Counted from the stretch's first letter, positions 52,316-60,909 are shown. The stretch: 64,000 bases of DNA from Paenibacillus nasutitermitis (GCF_014641075.1 NZ_BMHP01000001.1:124001-188000); one strand, 5' to 3'. The notes: generated by a model not told the origin, from the letters alone. Program-made: numbers and translations.

Positions 52316-53158
52316 ATGCTGCAAGCAGTGCAAAAGAAAAAAAAGGAAAAGGTCGATATCATCGCCAACGTCATCGTTACTCTGCTGGCTGTGCTCAATC
52401 TTTTTCCTTTGTATTGGCTGTTTACAAGCTCGCTGAAGAATAGCTCGGATGTGCTTAAGATGCCGCCGGATTGGTGGCCTCGTACCTTTACCTTCTCCAA
52501 TTATACCGAAGTGTTCAGCAGCCAGCCGGCATTGCGCTGGACCTTCAACAGCTTGTATGTGGCGGGTTTAACCACCGTCCTGGTTGTTATCGCAAGCTCC
52601 ATGGCTGCTTATGCCTTCTCGAAGCTTCAGTTCAAGGGGAAACAGATCATTTTCATCCTGTTTGTCTCCAGTATGATGGTGCCCAAGGAAGTCATGATTG
52701 TTCCCTTGTTTCGCATCACGCAGCAATTTGGCATGGTCAACAGCCTGAACGGCATGATTTGGCCCAATGTGGCGACTGCTTTTGGCGTGTTCTTGTTGAA
52801 GGGGTTTTTCGATTCCGCGCCGGATGCGCTGCGTGAAGCGGCCCGTATTGACGGGGCAGGCGAAGTCAGGACGTTCCTGCAGGTTATTCTGCCGATCGTC
52901 AAGCCTGGTATCGGCGCCCTGTTCATTCTGAATTTTGTTCAAGTCTGGAACGATTACTTATGGCAGCTGGTCATTGGGCAGGATAAGGAAACCAAAACAT
53001 TAATGGTCGGTATTGCCACGTTAATGCAGGATCTGAATCCTAATTTTGCCTACAAGATGGCAGGCGCGACAGTAGCAGCCATCCCGATGCTGCTGATCTT
53101 CTTCCTGTTCCAGCGGTTTTTTACCGCCGGGATTTCAATTGGAGCCGTTAAAGAATAG
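52316..53158 (+). CDS. ABC transporter permease (MalG/UgpE type), sialic acid locus
   Basis: A 280-residue permease, second half of the channel. LFPLYWLFTSSLKNSSDVLKMPPDWWP at the N-terminus and the EAA loop ALREAARIDGAGEVRTFLQVILPIVKPG near residue 175 identify the family. It ends FFTAGISIGAVKE. Start ATG 52316 is preceded by GTGAGGGAT; the ROK kinase gene starts 24 nt after its end behind GGAGGAGG. It pairs with the preceding permease. Confidence 0.93.
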   Translation: MLQAVQKKKKEKVDIIANVIVTLLAVLNLFPLYWLFTSSLKNSSDVLKMPPDWWPRTFTFSNYTEVFSSQPALRWTFNSLYVAGLTTVLVVIASSMAAYAFSKLQFKGKQIIFILFVSSMMVPKEVMIVPLFRITQQFGMVNSLNGMIWPNVATAFGVFLLKGFFDSAPDALREAARIDGAGEVRTFLQVILPIVKPGIGALFILNFVQVWNDYLWQLVIGQDKETKTLMVGIATLMQDLNPNFAYKMAGATVAAIPMLLIFFLFQRFFTAGISIGAVKE

Positions 53159-53182
53159 CAAAGAGCCGAAGGAGGAGGATAA

Positions 53183-54082
53183 ATGCATTGGATAGGCATT
53201 GATGTTGGCGGAACCGTCATAAAATATGCAGTATTCGACCGCAATGCGGCCATGATATTTCATGATTCCGTGGAAACCCCCCGGGGAGAAGCCCATATCC
53301 GGATACCGCAGCAGCTTGCCGTCATTATGGACAGCTTGCTTGAGCGGTTCGAAGCTGTCCAGGGCGTCGGCATTAGTACGGCTGGCGTTGTGGACCCTGG
53401 AACAGGCGAAATTGTATTCGCCGGCGGCACCATTCCGGAATACAAAGGCACGAACCTGAAACGCTTCATCCAGGACCGTTACGGCTTATCCACTGTCGTC
53501 GCCAATGATGTGAATGCGGCGGCATGGGGGGAGAAGTGGAAAGGGGCGGCCCGAAGCAGCGGAGATTTCTTCTGCATCACACTTGGAACAGGAATCGGCG
53601 GCGCATTATTCTGTGAAGGGAAGCTTGTTGCCGGCGCACATTACAGAGCGGGTGAAATCGGTCATTCCTTATATGACAAGACAAGCGGCACCACTTACGA
53701 GCAAAGAGCTTCGATGACGGCTTTGCTGCTCACAGCCTCGCGCAGGCTGCCTGGTTTCACGGGCAGCGGGCAGGAGCTGTTTGCCAAAGCGAGAATGGGC
53801 AGCATGGAATGTCTGAGCATCATCGAGGCTTGGGCTGAAGAAATCGCCAGGGGCTTGGCCCAGATCGTCTTGCTGTTCGACCCGTCCATCATTCTGATCG
53901 GAGGCGGCGTGTCGGAGCAGAAAGAGTTTCTGCTGGACAAAATCAAGCTGCATATGGGCAGCTATTTGCCCGCGCAATTTTCCAGGACGGAATTGATAAC
54001 AGCTGAATTAGGCAATCGGGCGGCATTGTATGGCGCCGTTTACCCTTACTATATGGACGAAATGGGAGTTGGAGAGCAATGA
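53183..54082 (+). CDS. nanK: ROK family kinase, probable N-acetylmannosamine kinase
   Basis: A 299-residue sugar kinase of the ROK family. The ATP-binding start is IGIDVGGTVIKYAVFD; VANDVNAAAWGE holds the catalytic Asp; ITLGTGIGGALFCEGKLV is phosphate 2; AGEIGHSLYD holds the sugar-binding Glu and His. The zinc-binding C-x-C-G-x2-G-C motif usual after that His is absent (TSGTTYEQRAS stands there), as in some ROK kinases. In this operon it should phosphorylate ManNAc made by the lyase to ManNAc-6-P for NanE. The nanA-like gene overlaps its end by ATGA. Confidence 0.88.
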   Translation: MHWIGIDVGGTVIKYAVFDRNAAMIFHDSVETPRGEAHIRIPQQLAVIMDSLLERFEAVQGVGISTAGVVDPGTGEIVFAGGTIPEYKGTNLKRFIQDRYGLSTVVANDVNAAAWGEKWKGAARSSGDFFCITLGTGIGGALFCEGKLVAGAHYRAGEIGHSLYDKTSGTTYEQRASMTALLLTASRRLPGFTGSGQELFAKARMGSMECLSIIEAWAEEIARGLAQIVLLFDPSIILIGGGVSEQKEFLLDKIKLHMGSYLPAQFSRTELITAELGNRAALYGAVYPYYMDEMGVGEQ

Positions 54083-54999
54083 AACCGGAAATGATCACGA
54101 AATTTGAAGGTATCTATGTTGCAATGTATTCTGCATATGATGAAGCGGGCCATGTAGATTCCGACCGCGTTAAGAAGCTGGCAAGATCCTATGTATCCAC
54201 GGGAATCAAAGGGCTGTATGTAGGGGGAAGCTCAGGCGAAGGCATGCTGCAAAATGTGCAGGAGCGCAAACAAGTCCTTGAAGCCGTCATGGAAGAAATC
54301 AAAGGAGAGCTCACCGTTATCGTTCATGTAGGAGCGAATGCTACACAGGAAAGCGTTGAGCTCTCCAGGCATGCCGAGCAATGCGGTGCGGACGTCATCT
54401 CCGCGGTCCCGGCGATTTATTACCGTTTGTCGGAAGCGGCAGTCGAGCAGCATTGGCAGCAAATGATCGACAGCACCAACCTGCCTTTTATCATCTATAA
54501 TATCCCGCAAACGACAGGATTCAATTTATCCATCGGCTTATTTAAGAAGATGGCCAGCCAGGAGAAGGTAATCGGGGTAAAAATGTCCGGGGAAAGCACC
54601 TTTGAGCTGCAGCAGTTTAAGGCGGTTGGGGGAGAAGATTTCCTGGTGTTCAATGGACCTGACGAGCAGTTTCTCGCAGGCCGGATCATGGGCGCGGACG
54701 GCGGCATCGGCGGTACGTACGGCATTATGCCGGAGCTTTTCTGCAAGCTGAACGAATACTACGGGCAAGGGCAGCTCGATGAGGCCCGCAAGCTTCAATA
54801 TGAAATCAATGAAGTCATCAAAAAACTGTTAGGTTATCCATCCCTATACGGCGCCTGCAAGTATATACTGGGTATCAAGGGGATCAAGACGGGTAATCCA
54901 CGCGCTCCGCTGCTGCCGGTTACCGACGGAGACCATGCTTCATTAGCTGAGCTTAGCAAGGAAATTGAAGCGTTGACCGCGCAATATTCCAAATCATAA
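54079..54999 (+). CDS. nanA: N-acetylneuraminate lyase
   Basis: A 306-residue DHDPS/NAL-superfamily aldolase that splits N-acetylneuraminate into ManNAc and pyruvate. The Schiff-base lysine is K168 (GVKMSG) and the catalytic tyrosine is Y140 (IIYNIPQTTG), spaced as in E. coli NanA (Y137, K165). The GGSSGEGMLQNVQERKQ segment matches the NAL signature, in which Ser-Ser-Gly-Glu replaces the Thr-Thr-Gly-Glu of DapA. It overlaps the kinase gene by 4 nt and is followed by NanE after 15 nt. Together these strongly support the sialic acid assignment. Confidence 0.93.
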   Translation: MKPEMITKFEGIYVAMYSAYDEAGHVDSDRVKKLARSYVSTGIKGLYVGGSSGEGMLQNVQERKQVLEAVMEEIKGELTVIVHVGANATQESVELSRHAEQCGADVISAVPAIYYRLSEAAVEQHWQQMIDSTNLPFIIYNIPQTTGFNLSIGLFKKMASQEKVIGVKMSGESTFELQQFKAVGGEDFLVFNGPDEQFLAGRIMGADGGIGGTYGIMPELFCKLNEYYGQGQLDEARKLQYEINEVIKKLLGYPSLYGACKYILGIKGIKTGNPRAPLLPVTDGDHASLAELSKEIEALTAQYSKS

Positions 55000-55014
55000 A
55001 GGGGACGAACGAGG

Positions 55015-55695
55015 ATGATTGCACAAATCACAGGGGGGCTGGTTGTTTCCTGTCAGGCACTGGATCATGAGCCTTTGCATAGCTCGTATATTATGTCCAA
55101 GATGGCACTGGCTGCAATGGAAGGCGGAGCAGCAGGAATCCGTGCCAATACGAAGGATGATATCCTGGCGATTAAACAGGAGATTTCTTTGCCTGTTATC
55201 GGCATCGTCAAGCGGAACTATGCCGATAGCGAGGTCTTTATTACCGCAACCCGCAAGGAAATCGACGAGCTGCTGGAAAGCGGCTGTGAGATGATTGCCA
55301 TGGACTGCACCAAGCGCGACCGGCCTCATGGCGAGACCTTGGAGGAAATTGTCGCTTACTGCAGGGAGAAGAATCCGGCCGTAGAGCTGATGGCCGACAT
55401 TTCGACGCTGGATGAGGCGATCATGGCGGAGCAGCTGGGGTTTGACTGTGTATCAACAACACTCCATGGCTATACGACGTATACGTCAGACCTCAAATTA
55501 TACGAACATGATTTTGAATTCCTCCGGACCTTGCTGCGGCTCATCCACCTTCCTGTCATCGCAGAAGGAAATGTAAATACACCGGAGATGTTCCGGCGTT
55601 GTCTTGAACTTGGGGCAGTATCTGTTGTGGTAGGCGGTGCGATTACGAGGCCCAAGGAAATTACGGCTCGTTTTCTGAATGAATGGATTAGTTAA
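55015..55695 (+). CDS. nanE: N-acetylmannosamine-6-phosphate 2-epimerase
   Basis: A 226-residue TIM-barrel enzyme that converts ManNAc-6-P to GlcNAc-6-P. Family marks: [10 protein letters not shown] at the N-terminus, [83 protein letters not shown] and [14 protein letters not shown]. The catalytic lysine and glutamate lie in IVKRNY and AEGNV. Last gene of the nan operon; a strong terminator follows 12 nt after its stop. The GlcNAc-6-P deacetylase and GlcN-6-P deaminase needed next are not in this window. Confidence 0.95.
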   Translation: MIAQITGGLVVSCQALDHEPLHSSYIMSKMALAAMEGGAAGIRANTKDDILAIKQEISLPVIGIVKRNYADSEVFITATRKEIDELLESGCEMIAMDCTKRDRPHGETLEEIVAYCREKNPAVELMADISTLDEAIMAEQLGFDCVSTTLHGYTTYTSDLKLYEHDFEFLRTLLRLIHLPVIAEGNVNTPEMFRRCLELGAVSVVVGGAITRPKEITARFLNEWIS

Positions 55696-55707
55696 TTCTT
55701 TTTCACA

Positions 55708-55757
55708 AAATAAAGGGAGCCAGATCGACAACGACCAGGCTCCCTTTATTTTTTTTG
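55708..55757 (+). terminator. Rho-independent terminator of the sialic acid operon
   Basis: AATAAAGGGAGCC pairs with GGCTCCCTTTATT, followed by seven Ts. The next 240 bp (to about 55995) show no gene I can support. Confidence 0.9.
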
Positions 55758-55996
55758 AAGAGATCTCCCAGAAGGAGAATGCGGCAACCAGATGTGGCAT
55801 GACCGTGAGCAGCTGGGGGAATCATCCCATTTTCGGGGGAGAGCCTCAAGTATCTCGATGTGAGCGAGAGCCCGGTCTCTTGCAAGTTTTCGATGGGTTT
55901 TGCGACCAACGGCATTCTGTCGGGAGGCATTGCGCGGAATAGAGGAAGGGGCTCTTCTTGACATAGAACCGATCCTTCACATCTGCAAAAAAGAGG

Positions 55997-56025
55997 TTTA
56001 CAAAAAGCGGGTTTCAACCTATACT
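55997..56025 (+). promoter_or_regulatory. Sigma-A promoter of the 523-residue protein gene
   Basis: TTTACA (55997-56002) and TATACT (56020-56025) with a 17-bp spacer, followed by AGGAAACATT. The promoter at 57917 has the same AGGAAACA discriminator. The operators and cre-like site lie downstream of the expected start near 56032. Confidence 0.7.
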
Positions 56026-56042
56026 AGGAAACATTAAAGTAT

Positions 56043-56056
56043 TGAAAGCGCTTTTT
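56043..56056 (+). promoter_or_regulatory. Candidate cre (CcpA) site
   Basis: TGAAAGCGCTTTTT, differing from the strong cre TGAAAGCGCTTTCA at two end positions. It shares its last base with the adjacent LacI-type operator. Confidence 0.65.
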
Positions 56057-56069
56057 GGAATCGATACCA
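56056..56069. promoter_or_regulatory. LacI-type operator 1 of the 56-64 kb locus
   Basis: TGGAATCGATACCA, one mismatch to the palindrome TGGTATCGATACCA. Its centre is 13 bp from the centre of the cre-like site at 56043. Confidence 0.7.
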
Positions 56070-56114
56070 GACAAGTCCTATTCGTTATCGTTTCAAAAAA
56101 AAGCTTGATGATGG

Positions 56115-56134
56115 ATATGGTATCGATACCATAT
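56115..56134. promoter_or_regulatory. LacI-type operator 2, perfect 20-bp palindrome
   Basis: ATATGGTATCGATACCATAT, fully symmetrical, 59 bp upstream of the ATG at 56193 and 62 bp (centre to centre) from operator 1, which would allow a bound repressor to form a loop. Confidence 0.8.
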
Positions 56135-56192
56135 GCATGTTGCAGAATGGATAATTCAGCTCTTTGAATCTGATTAAAGGGAGATTATTTCG

Positions 56193-57764
56193 ATGGAAAA
56201 CGACCTGTTTTGCGGTACGATTTCGAAAAAAGTTTTGGAAAACTACCTTTCCAGAGCCGTTACCGCAGCGGATCTGGTGAACAGTGATTCATTGGACGAT
56301 GATCTGCGTATGATCGGGAACATCGGCGCTAAATTTCTGGGCAGGGCTTCAGGGATATGGATGCTGGAGTCCGACGACAAGGAGCATTTCCGCAAATCAA
56401 AGGTTCTGGCTGAGCGTGTCCATGCTGTGGATCCGGAAATTATATTGCAGACCTGCATTTTTGAGGCGATATTTCGAGGCGTGGAGAACATCGCGATTCC
56501 GGATTTTGTTTTCACCGCTTTCGAGCTTCCCGTTGAGGAGAGAGCGTTCCGCTTCGATCAGATGCTTTTTGACAATGAACCTTATGGGTATAAATGGGAC
56601 CAGGATGGAGGCATCCCGGACATAAGCAAACTGGAGACGCAAATGTGGTTTTATTACAGGGCGGTAAGCTATATTGAGGCTGGCTATGAAGCGATTCATA
56701 TGGGGCAGATTCATCTCTATGCTGCCGATGACAGCGGATACAAGAAGACGTATGCCTTGTTCGACCGGATCCGCGCCTATGCCAGGCAGCACGCACGGCG
56801 CAAGCTGGTTTTGCTGGACGCGCATACCCACGGAGTTAATGTGGAAGGCCGGCTGTTGTTCGATTTTCATTCCATGCCGTATACCCGGGTGCCGATCCTG
56901 GACCGTACCGGAGAGAAGCTTACCCTGGTACGGGAAGGATTCAGCGAAGGTGGCATAACGCCAAGCGGCTGGAGCTGCGAGACCCTGCCTATGCTGATGG
57001 AATACGATAACTGGGGCGGGAAATTCTTTAAAGATGAAGATCATATACCCTACGAACAACGTGCCTGGATGGAGTGGTGGGGCTACGATCAAATTGCGTG
57101 GTTTGCCTCACAGGATGAAGCAAGCCGCAATGAGTTCCTGCATTACACGTTCAAGTGGACGGCAGTCAACAATGTCAACGCCTATTTTCAGATGCCGGTA
57201 AGAAGGACGCTGGGCTCCTGCCGTATCGTTAGAGAGGCTTACGGGACAAATGCGGAAATGAGCGTGGATTGTTACAAAGCCAATCGGCCAGGCAGCGGCT
57301 GTCCGGAAGGTTTTGGACAGGAGGATACCATCAAGCTGATCTGGGAGTCGGACCATCAGTTGCGAGAAAGGGCTGGGAATCCATCTGCGGTAACGCCTTA
57401 TGGCGCCGAAGATGATTATGATTCAGAAACGGGTGTTAAGCTGCCTGGGCGGGTGATTGTATTCGGTAATTTTCAGCATTATCTCGGAGCGGTCAACCAC
57501 GATTCCAACAGTGAAACGACGCGAATGTACCATATGGGAAAAGGGATCTACATGCTCAGCTGCGTGTTCCCGTTCAAGGGAACATATGAGTATGCGGTTG
57601 CGCCTTATGGGACGTTATCCCAGCTGTTTTCCATCGACAACTACCCCAGGAGCGGTTCGTCTACAAAAGCAGTCCTGACCGTCGAAGCAGACAATTCCGT
57701 CGTCTGTTTCCGATTTGATTTCAGCAAGCGGGAAGTGCGGGCTGACATCATTTCTGGATTATGA
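56193..57764 (+). CDS. Unrecognised 523-residue protein, possible glycoside-active enzyme
   Basis: A cytosolic protein (no signal peptide) that I cannot assign to a family. Residues about 90-330 alternate hydrophobic strands and helices like a TIM barrel: IILQTCIFEAIFRG, YIEAGYEAIHMGQIHLYAADD, LFDRIRAYARQHARRKLVLLDAHTHG, LLFDFHSMPY, and acidic or aromatic residues stand at strand ends (DAHTHG, EYDNWGG, EWWGYDQIAWF). Residues about 430-523 (VIVFGNFQHYLGAVNH, MLSCVFPFKGTYEYAVAPYG, NSVVCFRFDF) look like a beta-sandwich. It has its own promoter with LacI-type operators and a cre-like site, identical in kind to those of the importer downstream, so it belongs to the same sugar pathway. AAAGGGAG precedes ATG 56193. 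Confidence 0.7.
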   Translation: MENDLFCGTISKKVLENYLSRAVTAADLVNSDSLDDDLRMIGNIGAKFLGRASGIWMLESDDKEHFRKSKVLAERVHAVDPEIILQTCIFEAIFRGVENIAIPDFVFTAFELPVEERAFRFDQMLFDNEPYGYKWDQDGGIPDISKLETQMWFYYRAVSYIEAGYEAIHMGQIHLYAADDSGYKKTYALFDRIRAYARQHARRKLVLLDAHTHGVNVEGRLLFDFHSMPYTRVPILDRTGEKLTLVREGFSEGGITPSGWSCETLPMLMEYDNWGGKFFKDEDHIPYEQRAWMEWWGYDQIAWFASQDEASRNEFLHYTFKWTAVNNVNAYFQMPVRRTLGSCRIVREAYGTNAEMSVDCYKANRPGSGCPEGFGQEDTIKLIWESDHQLRERAGNPSAVTPYGAEDDYDSETGVKLPGRVIVFGNFQHYLGAVNHDSNSETTRMYHMGKGIYMLSCVFPFKGTYEYAVAPYGTLSQLFSIDNYPRSGSSTKAVLTVEADNSVVCFRFDFSKREVRADIISGL

Positions 57765-57916
57765 TCGGACTCATTGGTGGAGTCCCGGGGACCCAAGAGT
57801 CTATTAGCTGCTCCGGGCAAACCCGCCTTGGAAGCGGATCAGGTGGTTGGACGGGGGGAGGCGGATCCAAAACGGCTGCAAACATGCCCTTGAAATAGAG
57901 GGGATAAAAAAACCGG

Positions 57917-57946
57917 TTGTCAAACTCTCTCCATCAAGTTTACAAT
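57917..57946 (+). promoter_or_regulatory. Sigma-A promoter of the importer operon
   Basis: TTGTCA (57917-57922) and TACAAT (57941-57946) with an 18-bp spacer, then AGGAAACA as at the promoter at 55997. Operator 3 begins 14 bp after the -10 box. Confidence 0.7.
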
Positions 57947-57959
57947 AGGAAACACAATA

Positions 57960-57973
57960 TGGTATCGATTTCA
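57960..57973. promoter_or_regulatory. LacI-type operator 3
   Basis: TGGTATCGATTTCA; the left half is perfect, the right half has two changes. It shares its last base with the cre-like site that follows. Confidence 0.6.
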
Positions 57974-57986
57974 GAAAGCGCTTAAT
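57973..57986 (+). promoter_or_regulatory. Candidate cre (CcpA) site
   Basis: AGAAAGCGCTTAAT, with the core GAAAGCGCTT shared with the site at 56043. Its centre is 13 bp from operator 3. Confidence 0.55.
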
Positions 57987-58027
57987 TATCTCGAATAACC
58001 GATAATCAAGTTCATTACGGATCGATA

Positions 58028-58041
58028 TGGAATCGCTACCA
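58028..58041. promoter_or_regulatory. LacI-type operator 4
   Basis: TGGAATCGCTACCA, two changes from TGGTATCGATACCA, 36 bp before the permease start and 68 bp from operator 3. Confidence 0.6.
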
Positions 58042-58076
58042 TAGAAAAAGTCTGAAACTGGGATGGTGATTCAACA

Positions 58077-59036
58077 ATGCAAAAGGGGATGCCGCAAGCA
58101 TCAATGCGCGCTGTGCCGGTAAAACCAAAATCAAGTCTCATGTACAGAATAATGAAGCATAAAATCCTGTATCTGATGCTGCTGCCATGTATCGCATTTT
58201 TCATCATTTTCTCTTATATTCCAATGGGCGGCGTCATCCTGGCCTTTAAGGAGTATCAGTTCAACAAAGGCATTTTGGGCAGTCCATGGATCGGATTCGA
58301 GTATTTTAAAGCCTTCTTCAGCAATTACCAGAGCGGGCAATTGATACGCAATACGCTGCTCATAAGCTGCATCAAAATGTTTCTCGGACTTCCGTTTCCG
58401 ATTTTGCTGGCTTTGATGTTTAATGAAATCCGCAGCAAACGGTTCCGCGGCATTACGCAAAGCATCGCCTACCTCCCGCATTTCCTGTCCTGGGTTATCG
58501 TAGTCGGCCTGATGCAGCGGATATTCGCCCCGGACACCGGTATCATCAATGAACTCATCACCTTTTTCGGCGGCGATGGCAGCACCTTCTTCATGATGGA
58601 AAGCAAATATTTCTACCAGCTGATGTTCGGCAGCCATATCTGGCAGAGCATTGGATGGGATTCGATCATTTACCTGGCCGCCATTGCCGGGATCAGCCCG
58701 GAGCTATACGAGGCCGCGAAAATCGACGGCGCCAGCAAATGGCGGGAAATCTGGCATATTACCTTGCCGGGAATGCGACTGACCATTGCCATCCTGTTCA
58801 TTCTGGGTCTGGGCAACATCCTGCAGGCAGGCTTCGATCAGATCTATCTGATGAGAACGCCAGGCAATATGGAGGTTGCGGATATTCTGGATACGTACAT
58901 TATCCGCGTCGGATTGCAAAACGGTCAATACGGCTACGCCACAGCAGTCGGACTTATGCAGGGGCTGATCGGCTTGATTCTGGTTATATCCGCTAACCGA
59001 GCATCCAAGAGGTTTCTTGATGAGTCTGTATGGTAG
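58077..59036 (+). CDS. ABC transporter permease, LplB type
   Basis: A 319-residue permease with about 25 extra polar residues before the usual opening (KILYLMLLPCIAFFIIFSYIPMGGVILAFKEYQF). GSPWIGFEYFKAFF, YLPHFLSWVIVVGLMQRIFAPDTGIINEL and the EAA loop ELYEAAKIDGASKWREIWHITLPGMR (near residue 212) are LplB signatures. First gene after the operator-rich region; the binding-protein gene follows after 68 nt and the second permease comes after that, so the binding protein lies between its two permeases. Operator 5 overlaps its stop codon region. Confidence 0.92.
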   Translation: MQKGMPQASMRAVPVKPKSSLMYRIMKHKILYLMLLPCIAFFIIFSYIPMGGVILAFKEYQFNKGILGSPWIGFEYFKAFFSNYQSGQLIRNTLLISCIKMFLGLPFPILLALMFNEIRSKRFRGITQSIAYLPHFLSWVIVVGLMQRIFAPDTGIINELITFFGGDGSTFFMMESKYFYQLMFGSHIWQSIGWDSIIYLAAIAGISPELYEAAKIDGASKWREIWHITLPGMRLTIAILFILGLGNILQAGFDQIYLMRTPGNMEVADILDTYIIRVGLQNGQYGYATAVGLMQGLIGLILVISANRASKRFLDESVW

Positions 59037-59044
59037 CGATACCA
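59031..59044. promoter_or_regulatory. LacI-type operator 5
   Basis: TGGTAGCGATACCA, one change from the palindrome, overlapping the last codons of the permease gene and 61 bp before the binding-protein start. Confidence 0.65.
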
Positions 59045-59104
59045 GTTTGTGATAAACAAAGATGAACAGCGTCATTTTTACAAAATCCACAATGGAAAGA
59101 GGAA

Positions 59105-60826
59105 ATGTCGATGCGTACGAAATGGACAAAATGGATCACGATTCCGGTACTTGCAGGCTTGCTCCTGACCGGCTGCACAAGCAATAACAACAATTCCGGC
59201 AATAGCGGATCGTCTGAAGCGGACAAAGCCGGGAAGCCGGAAACCTGGATTGCCGACCGAACGATTACCGGCTTGCTGTTTATCGACAGCGATGATGTGA
59301 GCAAAGATATCAATCCTGAAATTGCCAAGGTCATTAAGGAAAGAACAGGCATTACGCTGCAGTTGGAGGCGGTTAATTCCAGCCGTGCGGTAGATGGCAT
59401 GATCGCCGGTTTCGCTTCGGGCGACCTGCCGGACTTTATCGTATCTTATCTGGACCACAGCGCCCGTCCGGAAATGCCGGTTCTTGTTAAAGCCGCCAAA
59501 GAGGGCGTTCTCACCGACCTTACGCCGCTGATGAAGAACACCAAGGTATACAGCAATTATCTGAAGGATGATTACCTGCCGCTGGATTCGAAGAACGGAA
59601 TCATGTTCCGCCCGGATCTGAACGGCTCCAGCTACTTTGTCCACATGCGGATTACCAAAGGCGAGCAGCATGAAAGCCTGAAGTTCTTCGGAGGCCCTTT
59701 TATCCGCAAGGATATTGCGGAGGCGCTTCAAATCGATCCGCGGACGATTACGAGCACTGAACAGGTGTATGAGCTTGCGAAGAAAATCAAAGAAGGCAAC
59801 TTCAAAGACAATAACGGCAAAGCGGTTATCCCGATCGGACCGCAATATTGGGGCAATGGCAATCATGAGGTTGGCACCCTGTTCAGGGATATCACGTGGG
59901 GCTCGCCCGATCAGAAGTTCTATAAGAATCAGGAAGGCAAAATCATTCACGAGAGCAACACGGACTATATGATGAAACGCATCGAACTGGTTCAAAAAAT
60001 GCTGGATGAGAAGCTGATGGCTGCCGACAACTATACGATGGAAGGCAACAGAGCGACGGAAGGCGCGATAAACGGTTCGTTTGCCATCATCAGCGAAATG
60101 CACAACAATCTGGATTTTAATAAAGATATGCATTATCTTCCGCTTGGACCGATCGACCGGGTGGACGGTCCTTACCAGATGGTTCGTACTTACAAGGAAG
60201 GCTCTTTTGTCTGGTCCATTCCAAGCACAACAAAAAAACCGCAGGAAGTGATGGACTTCGCCGATTTCCTGGCCAGCCGGGAAGGGAAGCTGCTCTGGCA
60301 GTATGGTCTTGAAGGAAGAGATTACACGCTGGACGATAAAGGAAACCCTCTTGTGAAACAGGAAGTGCTGGATTTGAAAGCCAAAGATCCGGAAGCTGCC
60401 AAAGAGCTGGGCTTTGAAGGAGCAGGCAACAACTGGGGCCAATATCTGGGCTGGACGGATGCCAACCGGTTCGAGGACTTTGGAGAAGCGGAATACGGGG
60501 AATCGGTTCTTCCAAGCGCATACGACGCTCAGAATAAAATAGCCGATTACTGGAGTTATGACGAGAAGAAGAAAAACGCATTGATCGTCGACGGATACCG
60601 GCCTCTGTCATTCATTAACGAATCCGCCTCGGGTACCGACCTGCAGACGGCGCTCGATAATTACAGCGACAGCATGATCCGCGCCTTCTATGCCAAAAGC
60701 ATGGATAAAGCAAAAAGCATTATGGATTCGGCCAAGAAGCAGCTGCAGGCAGCAGGCCTTCAGCAGTACGAAGAACTTCTGAACCAGAAGAACAGCGATC
60801 CCAGCACGCCAATTATCACGCAATAA
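59105..60826 (+). CDS. Extracellular solute-binding lipoprotein (LplA type)
   Basis: A 573-residue lipoprotein, long as usual for LplA partners. Signal with lipobox LLTGC (Cys22), followed by an Asn/Ser-rich linker. Motifs: VIKERTGITLQLEAV, GFASGDLPDFIVSYLD, TPLMKNTKVYSNYLKDDYL, FIRKDIAEALQIDPRTITSTEQVYELAKKI. GAAAGAGGAA precedes ATG 59105; ATG 59111 is equally possible. The hairpin at 60857 just after the gene probably limits read-through or stabilises the message. Sugar ligand unknown; the kinase and GH4 genes downstream suggest a glycoside that is handled as a phosphate inside the cell. Confidence 0.92.
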   Translation: MSMRTKWTKWITIPVLAGLLLTGCTSNNNNSGNSGSSEADKAGKPETWIADRTITGLLFIDSDDVSKDINPEIAKVIKERTGITLQLEAVNSSRAVDGMIAGFASGDLPDFIVSYLDHSARPEMPVLVKAAKEGVLTDLTPLMKNTKVYSNYLKDDYLPLDSKNGIMFRPDLNGSSYFVHMRITKGEQHESLKFFGGPFIRKDIAEALQIDPRTITSTEQVYELAKKIKEGNFKDNNGKAVIPIGPQYWGNGNHEVGTLFRDITWGSPDQKFYKNQEGKIIHESNTDYMMKRIELVQKMLDEKLMAADNYTMEGNRATEGAINGSFAIISEMHNNLDFNKDMHYLPLGPIDRVDGPYQMVRTYKEGSFVWSIPSTTKKPQEVMDFADFLASREGKLLWQYGLEGRDYTLDDKGNPLVKQEVLDLKAKDPEAAKELGFEGAGNNWGQYLGWTDANRFEDFGEAEYGESVLPSAYDAQNKIADYWSYDEKKKNALIVDGYRPLSFINESASGTDLQTALDNYSDSMIRAFYAKSMDKAKSIMDSAKKQLQAAGLQQYEELLNQKNSDPSTPIITQ

Positions 60827-60856
60827 GCCAATCCGCATTTTATTTTCTGGAGATTA

Positions 60857-60884
60857 ACGCTCCTGCACCCGTATGCAGGAGCGT
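60857..60884 (+). terminator. Intercistronic hairpin after binding-protein gene
   Basis: A perfect 11-bp stem ACGCTCCTGCA / TGCAGGAGCGT with a 6-nt loop and no T tract. It lies between the binding-protein and second permease genes of one operon, so it is more likely an attenuating or mRNA-stabilising structure than a full terminator. Confidence 0.5.
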
Positions 60885-60909
60885 GGCCTCATAGAAGGAG
60901 GAGAGACGC

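Noticed and set aside
54079..54999. Reading the NanA-like gene as dapA (dihydrodipicolinate synthase)
   Set aside because: The GGSSGEG motif and operon context with YhcH, ROK kinase and NanE favour N-acetylneuraminate lyase.
55758..55990. Possible gene remnant after the nan terminator
   Set aside because: Frames on both strands are short and none shows a recognisable motif.
59078..60442. Minus-strand open frame of 454 codons opposite the LplA-type binding protein
   Set aside because: Same reason: the plus-strand gene has signal peptide, lipobox and family motifs, the minus frame has none.
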